A DNA stretch of 64,000 nucleotides from Micromonospora aurantiaca ATCC 27029 (GTDB taxonomy: Bacteria > Actinomycetota > Actinomycetes > Mycobacteriales > Micromonosporaceae): the NCBI RefSeq assembly GCF_000145235.1, contig NC_014391.1:6157501-6221500 (forward strand), read 5' to 3'. A program made the position numbers and the translations under genes. Positions 55,343 to 64,000 of the stretch are shown one piece after another (position 1 is the first letter of the stretch; every line of letters begins with the position of its first letter). The notes under the pieces are model-generated. The model did not search any database, was not told where the DNA came from, and saw only the letters and a list, made by a program, of their open reading frames with translations.

Positions 55343-56602
55343 TCAGGCGGCGAGCGTCTGCTCGGCGCGTACCGCTGTGGCCTCGGCCCGGGCGATCGGG
55401 CCGCCGGGCAGCGCGGCGACCGCGGCTCCGACGGCGACCGCCACCCCGGCGAAGACGAACGCCCACGAGACGCCGCCGGCGTGGTCGATGATCAGGCCCG
55501 CGATCGAGCCGCCGGCGGCGCTCGCCGCCACCGACATGGTCACCACCCAGGTGTACGCCTCGTTCAGCATGCCGGCCGGGGTGATCCGCCCGACGAGCGT
55601 GTTCTCCAGGGTGAGCGCGGGGGCGATGGCCGCGCCGCCGAGCACCAGCGCGACGCCGAGCGCGGCCGGGCCGGGCATCACCGCGAAGACGGCGAAACTG
55701 GCCGCGACGGTGCCGAGCAGCCAGGCGAACTGGCGGGTCATGTTGGCGGCGGGCTTGCGTACGCCGAACCAGAAACCACCGATGGCGCTGCCGATGCCCC
55801 AGACGGCGAGCAGCACACCGGCAAGGCTCTCCGGGTCGTCGGCGCCGGAGTTCCCGGCGAAGGCCGGGACGATGACGCCGGAGGCGCCGAACGCGATGCC
55901 GAGGCTCGCCACGCAGAGCAGCAGCGCGGGGAAGCCGCCGAGCCGCAGCGGGCCGAGGCCCCTTGCGTGGTGCTCGCGCGGGTGCGGGCGCCAGCCGCGC
56001 ATGACCCGTCCGAGCGCGACGGTGCCGGTGCCGATCAGGGTGACCACCGCGGCGCCGACGAGCGCGGCGGAGGCGTCGGCGAGCAGCACGAAGCCGGCTA
56101 CCAGCAGCGGCCCGATCACGAACACGACCTCGAAGAGGGTGGTCTCGGCGGCGAGCGCGGTGTTGCGCAGGTGCGCCCGGCCGGTGGCGGGGGCGGTGAG
56201 GTCGTTCCAGGCGCCCCGGATCGCGGCGGTGAGCGGCGGGTACGTGGCTCCGGCGACGCCCGAGGCCAGGTAGATCAGCCCGAGGTTGCCGCTGTCGGAG
56301 CGGGTGGCGACGAGCAGCCCGATCAGGGCGAGCGGGTGGGTGACCGCGGTGAGCAGCAGGACGGGGGTGGGTCCGACCCGGTCGGCGATCCGGCCGGCGA
56401 CCGGGCTGAGCGCGGCGCCGGAGAGCGCGTAGATGCCGCCGGCGACTGCGGCCAGGGAGTACCGGCCCGTGACCTGCTCGACGACGAGCAGCAGCGCCAG
56501 CGGGGTCATGCCGATCCCGAGCCGGCCGATGATGCCGAGGATCAGCAGCATCGGCGCGCCGGGGATCCGCCAGACGCCCTGGTACTGGCGCAGTGCGGCC
56601 AC
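55343..56602 (-). CDS. MFS transporter
   Basis: 419 residues, twelve predicted membrane helices. The start is a GTG at 56602 with GGAGG six bases upstream. Typical MFS loop VAGRIADRVGPTPVLLL (A-like motif G-x-x-x-D-R) lies at about 69-85. There is no obvious substrate motif, and it resembles drug/metabolite exporters of actinobacteria. It is convergent with the sigma/membrane protein unit (four-base gap) and preceded by 100 bases and the htpX terminator. Confidence 0.88.
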   Translation of the reverse strand: MAALRQYQGVWRIPGAPMLLILGIIGRLGIGMTPLALLLVVEQVTGRYSLAAVAGGIYALSGAALSPVAGRIADRVGPTPVLLLTAVTHPLALIGLLVATRSDSGNLGLIYLASGVAGATYPPLTAAIRGAWNDLTAPATGRAHLRNTALAAETTLFEVVFVIGPLLVAGFVLLADASAALVGAAVVTLIGTGTVALGRVMRGWRPHPREHHARGLGPLRLGGFPALLLCVASLGIAFGASGVIVPAFAGNSGADDPESLAGVLLAVWGIGSAIGGFWFGVRKPAANMTRQFAWLLGTVAASFAVFAVMPGPAALGVALVLGGAAIAPALTLENTLVGRITPAGMLNEAYTWVVTMSVAASAAGGSIAGLIIDHAGGVSWAFVFAGVAVAVGAAVAALPGGPIARAEATAVRAEQTLAA

Positions 56603-56690
56603 AGTCGACCTCCAGGAGGGTAATGAGCGGGAGACGTTTCGACCCTAACGGCGTGACCTGACCGGGGGAAACGCATTGTGCCCGGACACA

Positions 56691-56726
56691 CCACCGCGCC
56701 CGCGTCGTGGGACGCGGGCGCGGTGG
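56691..56726 (-). terminator. Terminator after htpX
   Basis: A perfect 16-bp stem (56691-56706 with 56711-56726) and GTGG loop, 13 bases after the htpX stop. It is also a barrier for read-through into the MFS gene. Confidence 0.85.
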
Positions 56727-56739
56727 GGAGTACGGCGGG

Positions 56740-57618
56740 TCAGCGCTGGAACTGCACCGGCCCGGAGTTGCGGGCCATCTGCTCCAGGCGGGCCACCCGC
56801 TGCTCCATCGGCGGGTGGGTGGCGAACATCGCGGCGATGCCGCCGCCCCGCTTGAACGGGTTGTCGATCATCAGGTGGGCGGTGCTGGCGAGCTGGCCCT
56901 GGGGCGCCAGCGGACGCGCCTGCGTACCCATGTGGATCTTTCGGAGGGCGCTGGCCAGGGCCAGCGGGTCGCGGCTCAGCTCGGCGCCGGACTGGTCGGC
57001 CTGGAACTCCCGGCTCCGGCTGATCGCGAGCTGGATCACCGTGGCGGCGATCGGGCCGAGGATCAGCGTGAGCAGCAGCACGGCCGGGTTCGGGGCGTCC
57101 TCGTCGTCCGAGGAGCCCAGCGGGATGAACCAGGCCAGGTTGGCCAGCATGGTGATGATGCCGGCCAGGCCGGCAGCCACGCTGGAGATCAGGATGTCCC
57201 GGTTGTAGACGTGGGACAGTTCGTGGCCGATCACGCCACGCAGCTCCCGGTAGTCCAGGATCTCCACGATGCCCTGGGTGACGCAGACCGCCGCGTTCTC
57301 CGGGTTACGACCGGTGGCGAACGCGTTGGGCTGCGACGTCGGGCTCACGTAGAGCCGCGGCATCGGCTTGCCGGCCTGCGTGGAGAGCTCCCGCACCATC
57401 TGGTACAGCTCGGGGAACTGTGCCTCGCTGACCGGTTGCGCCTTCATCGAGCGCAGTGCGAGCTTGTCGGAGTAGAAGTAGGTGACGCCGTTCATCAGCA
57501 ACGAGACGACGACGGCGATGACGAGACCGCCGCTACCGCCGAACCAGTAGCCGACCGCGAGGATCAGCGAGGTCAACAGGCCGAGCAGCGCTGCGGTCTT
57601 GAGACGGTTGTGATGCAC
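56740..57618 (-). CDS. htpX: Zinc metalloprotease HtpX
   Basis: 292 residues. The membrane protease degrades damaged membrane proteins. The zinc motif is H132-E133-L-S-H136 (GHELSHVYNRD), with the third ligand Glu expected in SREFQADQ at about 205-212. Membrane helices are at about 8-28, 30-46, 145-170 and 180-200. It is cytosol-facing. It follows a 149-base spacer after nuoN with no clear promoter hexamers. Confidence 0.95.
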   Translation of the reverse strand: MHHNRLKTAALLGLLTSLILAVGYWFGGSGGLVIAVVVSLLMNGVTYFYSDKLALRSMKAQPVSEAQFPELYQMVRELSTQAGKPMPRLYVSPTSQPNAFATGRNPENAAVCVTQGIVEILDYRELRGVIGHELSHVYNRDILISSVAAGLAGIITMLANLAWFIPLGSSDDEDAPNPAVLLLTLILGPIAATVIQLAISRSREFQADQSGAELSRDPLALASALRKIHMGTQARPLAPQGQLASTAHLMIDNPFKRGGGIAAMFATHPPMEQRVARLEQMARNSGPVQFQR

Positions 57619-57767
57619 GATCTCTCCTTCGGTGCACGGGCCCTTGCGGGAGGCCCGCTGACCGGTTCAACACACCGGTACCCGTCAACCATCCGGCTCA
57701 TGGCTGAAAGTTGCCTGGATGTTGCTGTGCGCAGGCTGAAGCGGTCGCCCATCCGGGCAGGAACCGG

Positions 57768-59234
57768 TCAGCGCGCCGCCACGTCCAGCACGAGCTGCGG
57801 TGCGAAACCGATCACCACCGCGGCGACCGTGGCCACGCCGAGCGCCAGCACCACGGTCCGGGCGGGCCGGACCGTCGCCACGCCGGCCGGCGTCGCGTAG
57901 AGGGAGGCGGTGACCCGCAGGTAGTAGGCCAGGCCGATCACCGCGTTCAGCGCCACCACGAGCGCCAGCCAGCCCGCGTTCCCGGCCAGCAGCGCGCGTA
58001 CCACCGTCACCTTGGCGAACAGCCCGGCCAGGCCCGGCGGCAGCCCGGCCAGCCCGATCAGCGCCAGCGCGAACGCGCCGCCCACCCAGGGGTGCCGCCG
58101 CGCCGCGCCGCGCAGGTCGGCCAGCGTGCCGCCGTCACCGTCCGCCGGTCGCAACGCCACCACAGCGGCGAACGCGGCCAGTTCCAGCAGCACGAAGAAG
58201 ATCGCGTACGCGACGGCTGCGGCGTACGCGGCCGCCCGCGCGTCGCCGGTGCGGCCCGCGGTCAGCGCCAGCGCGCCCAGCGGGGCGAGGATGTACCCCG
58301 CCTGGGCCACCGACGACCAGGCGAGCAACCGCACGGTACGCCGCTGACGCAGCGCCACCAGATTGCCGACGGTCATGGTCAGCACCGCCAGCGCCGCCAG
58401 CACCGGGCCGGTCAGGTCGCCCGGCAGCGCCCGCTGCACCACAGCCAGCAGCGCCACCACGCCACCGAGCTTCGAGGCGGTCGACAGGTACGCGGCCACC
58501 GGCAGCGGCGCGCCGTCGTACGTGGCAGGGGCCCAGGCGTGGAACGGCACGGCGGCGACCTTGAACGCCAGCCCGGCCACCACGAGCGCCACAGCGACTG
58601 TGGTCAGCGGCAGATCGGTCAGGTCGTCGCGGGCGGCCAGGGTGGCGCCCAGCCGGTCCAGGTGCAGCGTGCCGGTGACCGCGTAGAGCAGCGCCGCGCC
58701 GAGCAGCGTCACTGTGGTGGCGACCACGCTGACCACGAAGAACGTCACAGCCGCCTCGGCGCCGGCGAGGCTGCCCCGGCGCAGGCCGACCAGCACGTAC
58801 AGCGGGAGCGTCAGCGTCTCCAGCGCCACGATCAGCGTGATCAGGTCACCGGCGGCGCCGAGCACCACGCCGCCTGTCATCGCGCAGGCGAGCAGGAAGC
58901 AGTACTCGCCGACCGGGGTGCGCCCGGCACGCAGCAGCGGACCGGACAGCGCCAGCACGCCGAGCGTGAGCAGGGCGATCACCGCCCCGACCAGCGCGGC
59001 CCGGCCGTTCCACACCCAGGAGCAGTCGTCGCCGACGCAGAACGTGCGCCGGGTGCCGGCCGCGCCGACGAGCGCCGCGCCGACAGCCGTGCCGGCCGCG
59101 CCGAGCGCCGCCACGGCGACGGTGACCGCGGGACGCGCCACCAGCAGATCCACCAGCAGCACCAGCACGGCCGTGCCGGCGGCCAGGTACGCGGGCAGCA
59201 TCGCCACGTTGTCGACACTCTGCACCAGGCTCAT
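57768..59234 (-). CDS. nuoN: NADH-quinone oxidoreductase subunit N
   Basis: 488 residues, about fourteen membrane helices. It is one of three antiporter-like proton-pumping subunits of complex I. The family segment LETLTLPLYVLVGL (conserved Glu in helix 5, here about 136-149) and the Lys in LAFKVAAVPFHAWAPATYDG are visible. The ATG overlaps the nuoM stop (ATGA). It is the last gene of the nuo operon in this strain. Confidence 0.95.
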   Translation of the reverse strand: MSLVQSVDNVAMLPAYLAAGTAVLVLLVDLLVARPAVTVAVAALGAAGTAVGAALVGAAGTRRTFCVGDDCSWVWNGRAALVGAVIALLTLGVLALSGPLLRAGRTPVGEYCFLLACAMTGGVVLGAAGDLITLIVALETLTLPLYVLVGLRRGSLAGAEAAVTFFVVSVVATTVTLLGAALLYAVTGTLHLDRLGATLAARDDLTDLPLTTVAVALVVAGLAFKVAAVPFHAWAPATYDGAPLPVAAYLSTASKLGGVVALLAVVQRALPGDLTGPVLAALAVLTMTVGNLVALRQRRTVRLLAWSSVAQAGYILAPLGALALTAGRTGDARAAAYAAAVAYAIFFVLLELAAFAAVVALRPADGDGGTLADLRGAARRHPWVGGAFALALIGLAGLPPGLAGLFAKVTVVRALLAGNAGWLALVVALNAVIGLAYYLRVTASLYATPAGVATVRPARTVVLALGVATVAAVVIGFAPQLVLDVAAR

Positions 59235-60736
59235 GGGACGACCCCCAGCAGCGCCTCCACCGGACCGGAGGCGTACGACAGCACGAGCGCCGGGGCCAGG
59301 CCGACCGCGAGCGCGAGCAGCACCAGCGGCGCCCAGGCGGTCAGTTCCGCCCCGGCCAGCCCGGGTGCGAGCCCCGCCACCGCCGGGCTGGGCCGCCCGT
59401 GGGTGACCCGGCGCAGCAGCCGCAGGAAGTACGCGGCGGTGAGCGCCCCGCCCAGCGCGGCCAGCACGGCCAGGGTCAGCCAGAGCGGGCCGCCCCGCTG
59501 CACGGCGGCGACCACGGCGAACGCCTCACCCCAAAATCCGGCCAGGCCGGGCAGCCCCAGCGAGGCGACAGCCGCGAAGCCGAGCAGCCCGGCCAGCCGG
59601 GGCGCGGTCTCCCGCAGCCCGGACAGCTCGGCCAGCGAGCCGGTGTGCGCGCGGTCCTTGACCGCCCCGGCCAGGAAGAACAGCAGGCCGGTGATGACAC
59701 CGTGGGCGATGTTGCCGATCAGCGCGGCCTGGATCCCGGTGGCGGTGAGCGTGGCGACCCCGAGCAGCACGAAGCCCATGTGTCCCACGCTGGAGTACGC
59801 GATCAGCCGCTTCAGGTCGTCCTGCGCGAGGCAGACCAGCCCACCGACCAGGATCGCGGCGACGGCGAGCACGCCGAGCACCGGCGCGGCCCAGCGAGCG
59901 CCCTCCGGGGCCACCCCGACGGCGACCCGGATCAGCCCGTACGTGCCCATCTTGAGCAGCACCCCGGCGAGGATCACGCTGCCGACGGTGGGGGCCTGGG
60001 TGTGCGCGTCGGGCAGCCACGAGTGCAGCGGCCAGAGCGGGCTCTTCACCGCGAACGCCAGCGCCAGCAGCGTGAACGCGGCGAGCTGGGTGCCCCGGGA
60101 CAGCCCGGCGCCGCCGGTGAGCGCGACCAGGTCGGCGGTGCCCGCGGCGGCCACCACCACGTAGACGCCGACGAGCAGCAGCACCGAGCCGAACAGCGTG
60201 TAGAGCGCGAACTTGCGGGCCGCGCGACGGCGGTCCGCGCCGCCCCAGCCGGCGATCACCGCGTACATCGGCAGCAGGACGACCTCGAAGAACAGGAAGA
60301 ACAACACCAGGTCGAGCGCGAGGAACGTGCCGAGGATGCCGACCTCGACCACCAGCAGCAGCGCCACGAGCGCCCGCCCGCTGCCGCCGCCGGGCGGCAC
60401 CCGCCACAGCGTGTACGCGCAGCACAGCAGCGTGAGCAGCGCGGTCAGCACCACGAGCGGCCAGGAGATGCCGTCCACACCGAGGTGGAAGCGCAGGTCG
60501 AGCCCGGGCACCCACTGCAGGTCGAGCTGGTGCCACGGCTGCACCGCCGGGCGTGGCCCGTACCCGAACCAGCCGTGGTCGCCGCCGACCAGCGGGAGCG
60601 TCGCCAGCAGCGTCAGCGCGGCCGCAGCGGTGCCGACCACCCGGCCGGCCCGGTCGCCGGGCACGACGGCGGTGGCCAGCGCGCCGAGCGCCGGGACCGC
60701 CACCACGGCGACCAGCAGGACCTGCCCGAACGTCAT
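59231..60736 (-). CDS. nuoM: NADH-quinone oxidoreductase subunit M
   Basis: 501 residues, about fourteen helices. It has the helix-5 Glu in LFFLFFEVVLLPMY, the Lys in FAVKSPLWPLHSWLPDAHTQ and LAQDDLKRLIAYSSVGHMGF, all part of the proton path. The ATG overlaps the nuoL stop (ATGA). Confidence 0.96.
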   Translation of the reverse strand: MTFGQVLLVAVVAVPALGALATAVVPGDRAGRVVGTAAAALTLLATLPLVGGDHGWFGYGPRPAVQPWHQLDLQWVPGLDLRFHLGVDGISWPLVVLTALLTLLCCAYTLWRVPPGGGSGRALVALLLVVEVGILGTFLALDLVLFFLFFEVVLLPMYAVIAGWGGADRRRAARKFALYTLFGSVLLLVGVYVVVAAAGTADLVALTGGAGLSRGTQLAAFTLLALAFAVKSPLWPLHSWLPDAHTQAPTVGSVILAGVLLKMGTYGLIRVAVGVAPEGARWAAPVLGVLAVAAILVGGLVCLAQDDLKRLIAYSSVGHMGFVLLGVATLTATGIQAALIGNIAHGVITGLLFFLAGAVKDRAHTGSLAELSGLRETAPRLAGLLGFAAVASLGLPGLAGFWGEAFAVVAAVQRGGPLWLTLAVLAALGGALTAAYFLRLLRRVTHGRPSPAVAGLAPGLAGAELTAWAPLVLLALAVGLAPALVLSYASGPVEALLGVVP

Positions 60737-62658
60737 GAGGTCACTCCGATCAGCGCGACCGCGAGGCCGATCAGCAGCGCGCCCGCGAGCACCCCGGCTG
60801 CCGCGCGCGGCAGCGCCGCCCGGTGCAGCGCGGCCAGGCCGCCGCCCACCTCGACCGCCGCCCGGCCGCTGCCCTCGACCAGCCCGTCCACGCCCAGTTC
60901 GTCACCGGTACGCACGACCCGCGCGAGCGCGCCCGCCGGGCGTACGACGAGGGCGTGCTGGACGTCGTCGAGCCGGAACGCGCGGGCGAAGACCGGCCGC
61001 AGCGGGCCCAGGAAGCGGGCCGGGTCGGCGGCCGGGTCGCGGCGCCAGCCCGCCCAGGCGACGCCCGCCCCGGCGAGCAGCAGCAGGAACGGCAGGATCA
61101 GGTTCGGTGCGAGGTGGACCAGCTCGACCGCCTCGCCGGTGTCGTCGCCGGGTACGCGCAGCCGGTCGGCGAACCAGGGCGCGAACGCGGCCAGGCCCAG
61201 CAGCGCGGCCGGGACAGTGAGCAGCAGCACCGGCCAGCGCAACAGCGCGGGCGGGTCGTGCGGCCGCAGCAGCGGCGTGCGCGTCCGGCCGAGGAATGTG
61301 CGCAGCAGCAGGCGGGTCGCGTACCAGGCGGTCACCGCCACGCCGACCAGCCCGGCCAGCCAGACCAGCCAGCCCACCCAGGCGGCTGTCGGCCCGGCGC
61401 CGTCGAGCGCGGCCGCCTCGGCGGCGGCGAGCACGCCGTCCTTGCTCCAGAAACCCGAGAGCGGGGGTACGCCGGCGAGCGCGCCGAGGCCGACCACCAT
61501 GCACCAGAACGTGACGGGCATGGCGGTACGCAGGCCGCCCATCCGGGACATCAGCGTGGTGCCGACGGAGTGGATCACCGCACCGGCGGCGAGGAACAGC
61601 AACGCCTTGAACGCGGCGTGGGTGAGCAGGTGGAACAGCGCAGCAGCGGGTGCGCCGACCGCCAGCGCGCCGGTCATGTAGCCGATCTGCGACACGGTCG
61701 ACCAGGCCAGCACGCGCTTGATGTCGTCCTGCGCGGTGGCGGCGAACGCGCCGAGCAGCATCGTGATCGCGGCCATCACGCCCAGCACGGCGAGCGCGGC
61801 CGGTGCGCGCTCGAACAGCGGGAACAGCCGGGCCACCGCGTACACCCCGGCGGCGACCATGGTGGCGGCGTGGATCAGCGCGGACACCGGCGTGGGACCG
61901 GCCATCGCGTCGGGCAGCCAGGTGTGCAGCGGGAACTGGGCGCTCTTGCCCGCCACCCCGGCGAGCAGCAGCAGACAGGCGGCGGTGAGCGTGCCGGTGC
62001 CGTAGTCGTGCGCCAGCACGTCGGCGATCCGGAAGCTGCCCGCGCCCACGCCGAGCAGCGCGATGCCGAGCAGGAAGCCGACGTCACCCACACGGGTGAC
62101 CAGGAACGCCTTGACCGCCGCACCGGGTGCCTCGGGCAGCCGCCGGTCGTGGGCGATGAGCAGGTACGAGCAGATGCCCATCACCTCCCAGCCGACCAGC
62201 AGCATGATCAGGTCGCCGGACACCACCACAGTGAGCATGGCGGCGGTGAAGAGGCTCAACTGCGCCGCGTACGGCGGGTAGCGGTGGTCGACGTCCACGT
62301 CGTCGTGCGGACCCCGGCGCAGGTAGCCGATCGAGTAGACCTGCACTGCGAGCGCGACGGCGGCGACGGCGGTGGCGACGAGTACCGCCACGCCGTCGAG
62401 CCGCAGGCCCAGCGTGACCCGCAGCCCGCCCAGGTCGACCCAGGTGGTGGACGCCTCGACCGGGGCGTCCACGCGGACCAGCAACGCCAGCGCGGCCAGC
62501 AGCGGCACGGCCGCCCCGGCCACGCCCAGCGCGACAGCCGACCGGCGGGCCGCCGCCCGGTCCTGGCGCGGGGCGGGCGGCAGCAGCAGGCCGAGCAGGC
62601 CGGCGACCAGCGGCGCCGCCGGCAGCACCGCGGCGAGCCACAGCGTCGGCGTGCTCAC
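60733..62658 (-). CDS. nuoL: NADH-quinone oxidoreductase subunit L
   Basis: 641 residues from a GTG at 62658. It is the distal pump subunit with a long lateral helix. The quinone/proton-channel segment LLVGWEVMGICSYLLIAHDR is at about 135-154 (the exact index is approximate), then the Lys-containing GKSAQFPLHTWLPDAMAGPT. The in-frame sequence upstream of the GTG belongs to nuoK in another frame. The GTG overlaps the nuoK stop (GTGA). Confidence 0.95.
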   Translation of the reverse strand: MSTPTLWLAAVLPAAPLVAGLLGLLLPPAPRQDRAAARRSAVALGVAGAAVPLLAALALLVRVDAPVEASTTWVDLGGLRVTLGLRLDGVAVLVATAVAAVALAVQVYSIGYLRRGPHDDVDVDHRYPPYAAQLSLFTAAMLTVVVSGDLIMLLVGWEVMGICSYLLIAHDRRLPEAPGAAVKAFLVTRVGDVGFLLGIALLGVGAGSFRIADVLAHDYGTGTLTAACLLLLAGVAGKSAQFPLHTWLPDAMAGPTPVSALIHAATMVAAGVYAVARLFPLFERAPAALAVLGVMAAITMLLGAFAATAQDDIKRVLAWSTVSQIGYMTGALAVGAPAAALFHLLTHAAFKALLFLAAGAVIHSVGTTLMSRMGGLRTAMPVTFWCMVVGLGALAGVPPLSGFWSKDGVLAAAEAAALDGAGPTAAWVGWLVWLAGLVGVAVTAWYATRLLLRTFLGRTRTPLLRPHDPPALLRWPVLLLTVPAALLGLAAFAPWFADRLRVPGDDTGEAVELVHLAPNLILPFLLLLAGAGVAWAGWRRDPAADPARFLGPLRPVFARAFRLDDVQHALVVRPAGALARVVRTGDELGVDGLVEGSGRAAVEVGGGLAALHRAALPRAAAGVLAGALLIGLAVALIGVTS

Positions 62659-63035
62659 CGGACCGCTCCTTCCGTGCCCGGCGCTTCCGGCGTCGGCAGC
62701 CCGCCCGGGGCCACCGCGACCGCCGGCGCCGGCTCGTCGAGCGGCACGTCGTCGACTGTGACGCTGGCGCGCAGCCGGTAGAGCTGGAGCACGATGGCGA
62801 GCCCGACACCGATCTCGGCGGCGGCGAGCACGATCACGAACAGCGCGAACACCTGCCCGGAGTGCGGCAGCACGGCCTTGACGGTGGTGTCGGCGGTGAC
62901 GAGCACCAGGTTCACCGCGTTCAGCATCAACTCCACCGCCATCAGCACCAGGACGGCGTTGCGGCGGCGCAGCACGCCGTACACGCCGAGGCCGAACAGC
63001 AGCGCGGCGGTGACGTACGGGATGACCGGCCTCAC
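62655..63035 (-). CDS. nuoK: NADH-quinone oxidoreductase subunit K with C-terminal extension
   Basis: 126 residues from a GTG at 63035. The first 99 residues are NuoK: three helices starting VIPYVTAALLFGLGVYGVLR, with Glu in MAVELMLNAVNLVL and VLAAAEIGVGLAIV, the two conserved proton-path carboxylates. The last 27 residues (VPLDEPAPAVAVAPGGLPTP and on) are a Pro/Ala tail beyond the E. coli end. It overlaps nuoJ and nuoL by four bases each. Confidence 0.94.
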   Translation of the reverse strand: MRPVIPYVTAALLFGLGVYGVLRRRNAVLVLMAVELMLNAVNLVLVTADTTVKAVLPHSGQVFALFVIVLAAAEIGVGLAIVLQLYRLRASVTVDDVPLDEPAPAVAVAPGGLPTPEAPGTEGAVR

Positions 63036-63580
63036 GGGCGCCCACCCTCGTCGGCTGGTTGCGACGCGCTGGTGTCGGTGGACCGGCGGCCGATGTCGGG
63101 ACGGGACAGCACGATCGCGCCGACCAGCGCGGCCAGCAGCAGCACCGACAGCACCTCGAACGGCAGCACCCAGGAACGGAACAGTTGCTCGCCGAGGCGC
63201 TCGGCGGTGCCGGCGACGGGCAGGTCCACCCGGGACCAACGGAAAGCGTCGATCAGCAGCACCGCCAGGCCGAGGCCGCTGCCCGCGCCGACGAGCGCTG
63301 CGGCCCAGCCCGGCCGGTCCAGGTCGTCCGACGGGCCGATCGGCGCGCGGGTCAGCATCACCGCGAACAGCAGCAGCACCACCACCGCGCCCACGTAGAT
63401 GAGCACCTGCACCCAGGCCACCAGCTCAGCCGTCAGCACCAGGTAGTCACCGGCCAGCGCGCCCAGGCACACCACCAGCCACAACCCGGCCCGGACCAGG
63501 TGGCGGGTGGCGACCACCAGCGCACCCGCGCCCACCGCCACCGCGCCCAGCGCGAGCAGCAGGACGTCCGCACCGGTCAT
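63032..63580 (-). CDS. nuoJ: NADH-quinone oxidoreductase subunit J
   Basis: 182 residues, five helices. It has the conserved YLVLTAELVAWVQVLIYVGA block with helix 3 pi-bulge and FAVMLTRAPIG. The start is the ATG at 63580, which overlaps the nuoI stop (ATGA). The C-terminal 25 residues form a polar tail. Confidence 0.94.
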   Translation of the reverse strand: MTGADVLLLALGAVAVGAGALVVATRHLVRAGLWLVVCLGALAGDYLVLTAELVAWVQVLIYVGAVVVLLLFAVMLTRAPIGPSDDLDRPGWAAALVGAGSGLGLAVLLIDAFRWSRVDLPVAGTAERLGEQLFRSWVLPFEVLSVLLLAALVGAIVLSRPDIGRRSTDTSASQPADEGGRP

Positions 63581-64000
63581 GAGACGGTGCCTCCGCCCGG
63601 ATCGGTGGCGGCGTCGGGGCGTACCCGGGAAGGAGCCGGACGGGCCGACGGACCCGCCGCCTTCCGGGCGGCGGTGGTCTCCTCCTTGGAGGGGTCGCCG
63701 AGCGGGTCGTGGGCCGGCGGCGGCGGCACGGTGGCCATCCACTCGCCCAGGTGGTCCTTGTCGTGCAGCAGGTTCTTGATGTCGTACTCGGCGTACTCGA
63801 ACTCGGGCGACCAGTAGAGCGCGTCGAACGGGCAGACCTCGACGCAGATGCCGCAGTACATGCAGAGCGAGAAGTCGATGTCGAACTTGTCGAGCACGTT
63901 GCGCTGGCGAGGACGGGCGGCGCCGGGCACCGCCACCTCCTCCTTGTGCGAGTCGATGTAGATGCACCAGTCCGGGCACTCGCGCGCGCAGAGCATGCAG
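63577..64000 (-). CDS. nuoI: NADH-quinone oxidoreductase subunit I (N-terminus beyond the window)
   Basis: About 141 C-terminal residues are in the window. Both [4Fe-4S] motifs of the ferredoxin-like subunit are visible: CMLCARECPDWC at the edge (first cluster) and CMYCGICVEVCPFDALYW. These clusters (N6a and N6b) pass electrons to the quinone site. After about residue 85 of the fragment a Pro/Ala-rich tail of 50 residues extends past the common C-terminus. The real start lies beyond 64000. Confidence 0.95.
   Translation of the reverse strand, partial: CMLCARECPDWCIYIDSHKEEVAVPGAARPRQRNVLDKFDIDFSLCMYCGICVEVCPFDALYWSPEFEYAEYDIKNLLHDKDHLGEWMATVPPPPAHDPLGDPSKEETTAARKAAGPSARPAPSRVRPDAATDPGGGTVS

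Noticed and set aside
60733..63045. A longer nuoL open frame of 770 codons
   Set aside because: The first 129 codons are Arg-rich out-of-frame readings of nuoK/nuoJ; the GTG at 62658 overlapping the nuoK stop fits the operon pattern.

Overview
The window is very GC-rich actinobacterial chromosomal DNA. The order of ribosomal, RNA polymerase and nuo genes, the protein sequences and the third-position G/C bias fit a Micromonosporaceae genome (Micromonospora, Salinispora or Actinoplanes type). That placement is inferred by eye, without a database search. Almost all genes lie on the minus strand, so transcription runs from high to low coordinates.

Layout. Positions 1-8.5 kb hold a thiE fragment behind a TPP riboswitch, a DUF559 protein, a spacer with paired hairpin repeats, an aldo/keto reductase, a nucleotidyltransferase coupled to an ABC-F protein, an RsmC-like methyltransferase, a single-pass membrane protein and truA. 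Positions 8.5-31 kb are a nearly unbroken ribosomal super-cluster. Read in transcription order it is rpsL-rpsG-fusA-tuf; rpsJ-rplC-rplD-rplW-rplB-rpsS-rplV-rpsC-rplP-rpmC-rpsQ; rplN-rplX-rplE-rpsN-rpsH-rplF-rplR-rpsE-rpmD-rplO; secY-adk-map; a DUF1707 gene; and infA-rpmJ-rpsM-rpsK-rpsD-rpoA-rplQ-truA. Positions 31-46 kb hold two small membrane proteins, rpoB-rpoC, rplJ-rplL with an L10 leader and attenuator, an inserted ABC transporter pair, rplK-rplA, and secE-nusG behind tRNA-Trp. Positions 46-48 kb hold hadA-hadB, rpmG, tRNA-Met and tRNA-Thr.

Positions 48-57 kb are the accessory part. They hold a membrane GAF-GGDEF-EAL protein, a 45-residue secreted-type peptide behind a structured leader that partly resembles a c-di-AMP riboswitch, a small unknown protein, an SRPBCC-like protein, tRNA-Tyr, a YajQ protein, an MFS transporter, a frameshifted sigma factor with a membrane partner, a second MFS transporter and htpX. 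Positions 57.7-64 kb are nuoI(partial)-J-K-L-M-N, every junction overlapping by 4 bases.

The housekeeping part supplies translation, transcription, protein export and respiration, and several operon promoters and terminators can be read directly. No CRISPR array, insertion sequence, prophage or rRNA gene was seen. The most interesting material is the cyclic-dinucleotide neighbourhood at 48-52.6 kb, the paired hairpin repeats at 1.87-2.0 kb, the split sigma factor at 54.3 kb and the structured spacers (S10 leader, rpmG-hadA).
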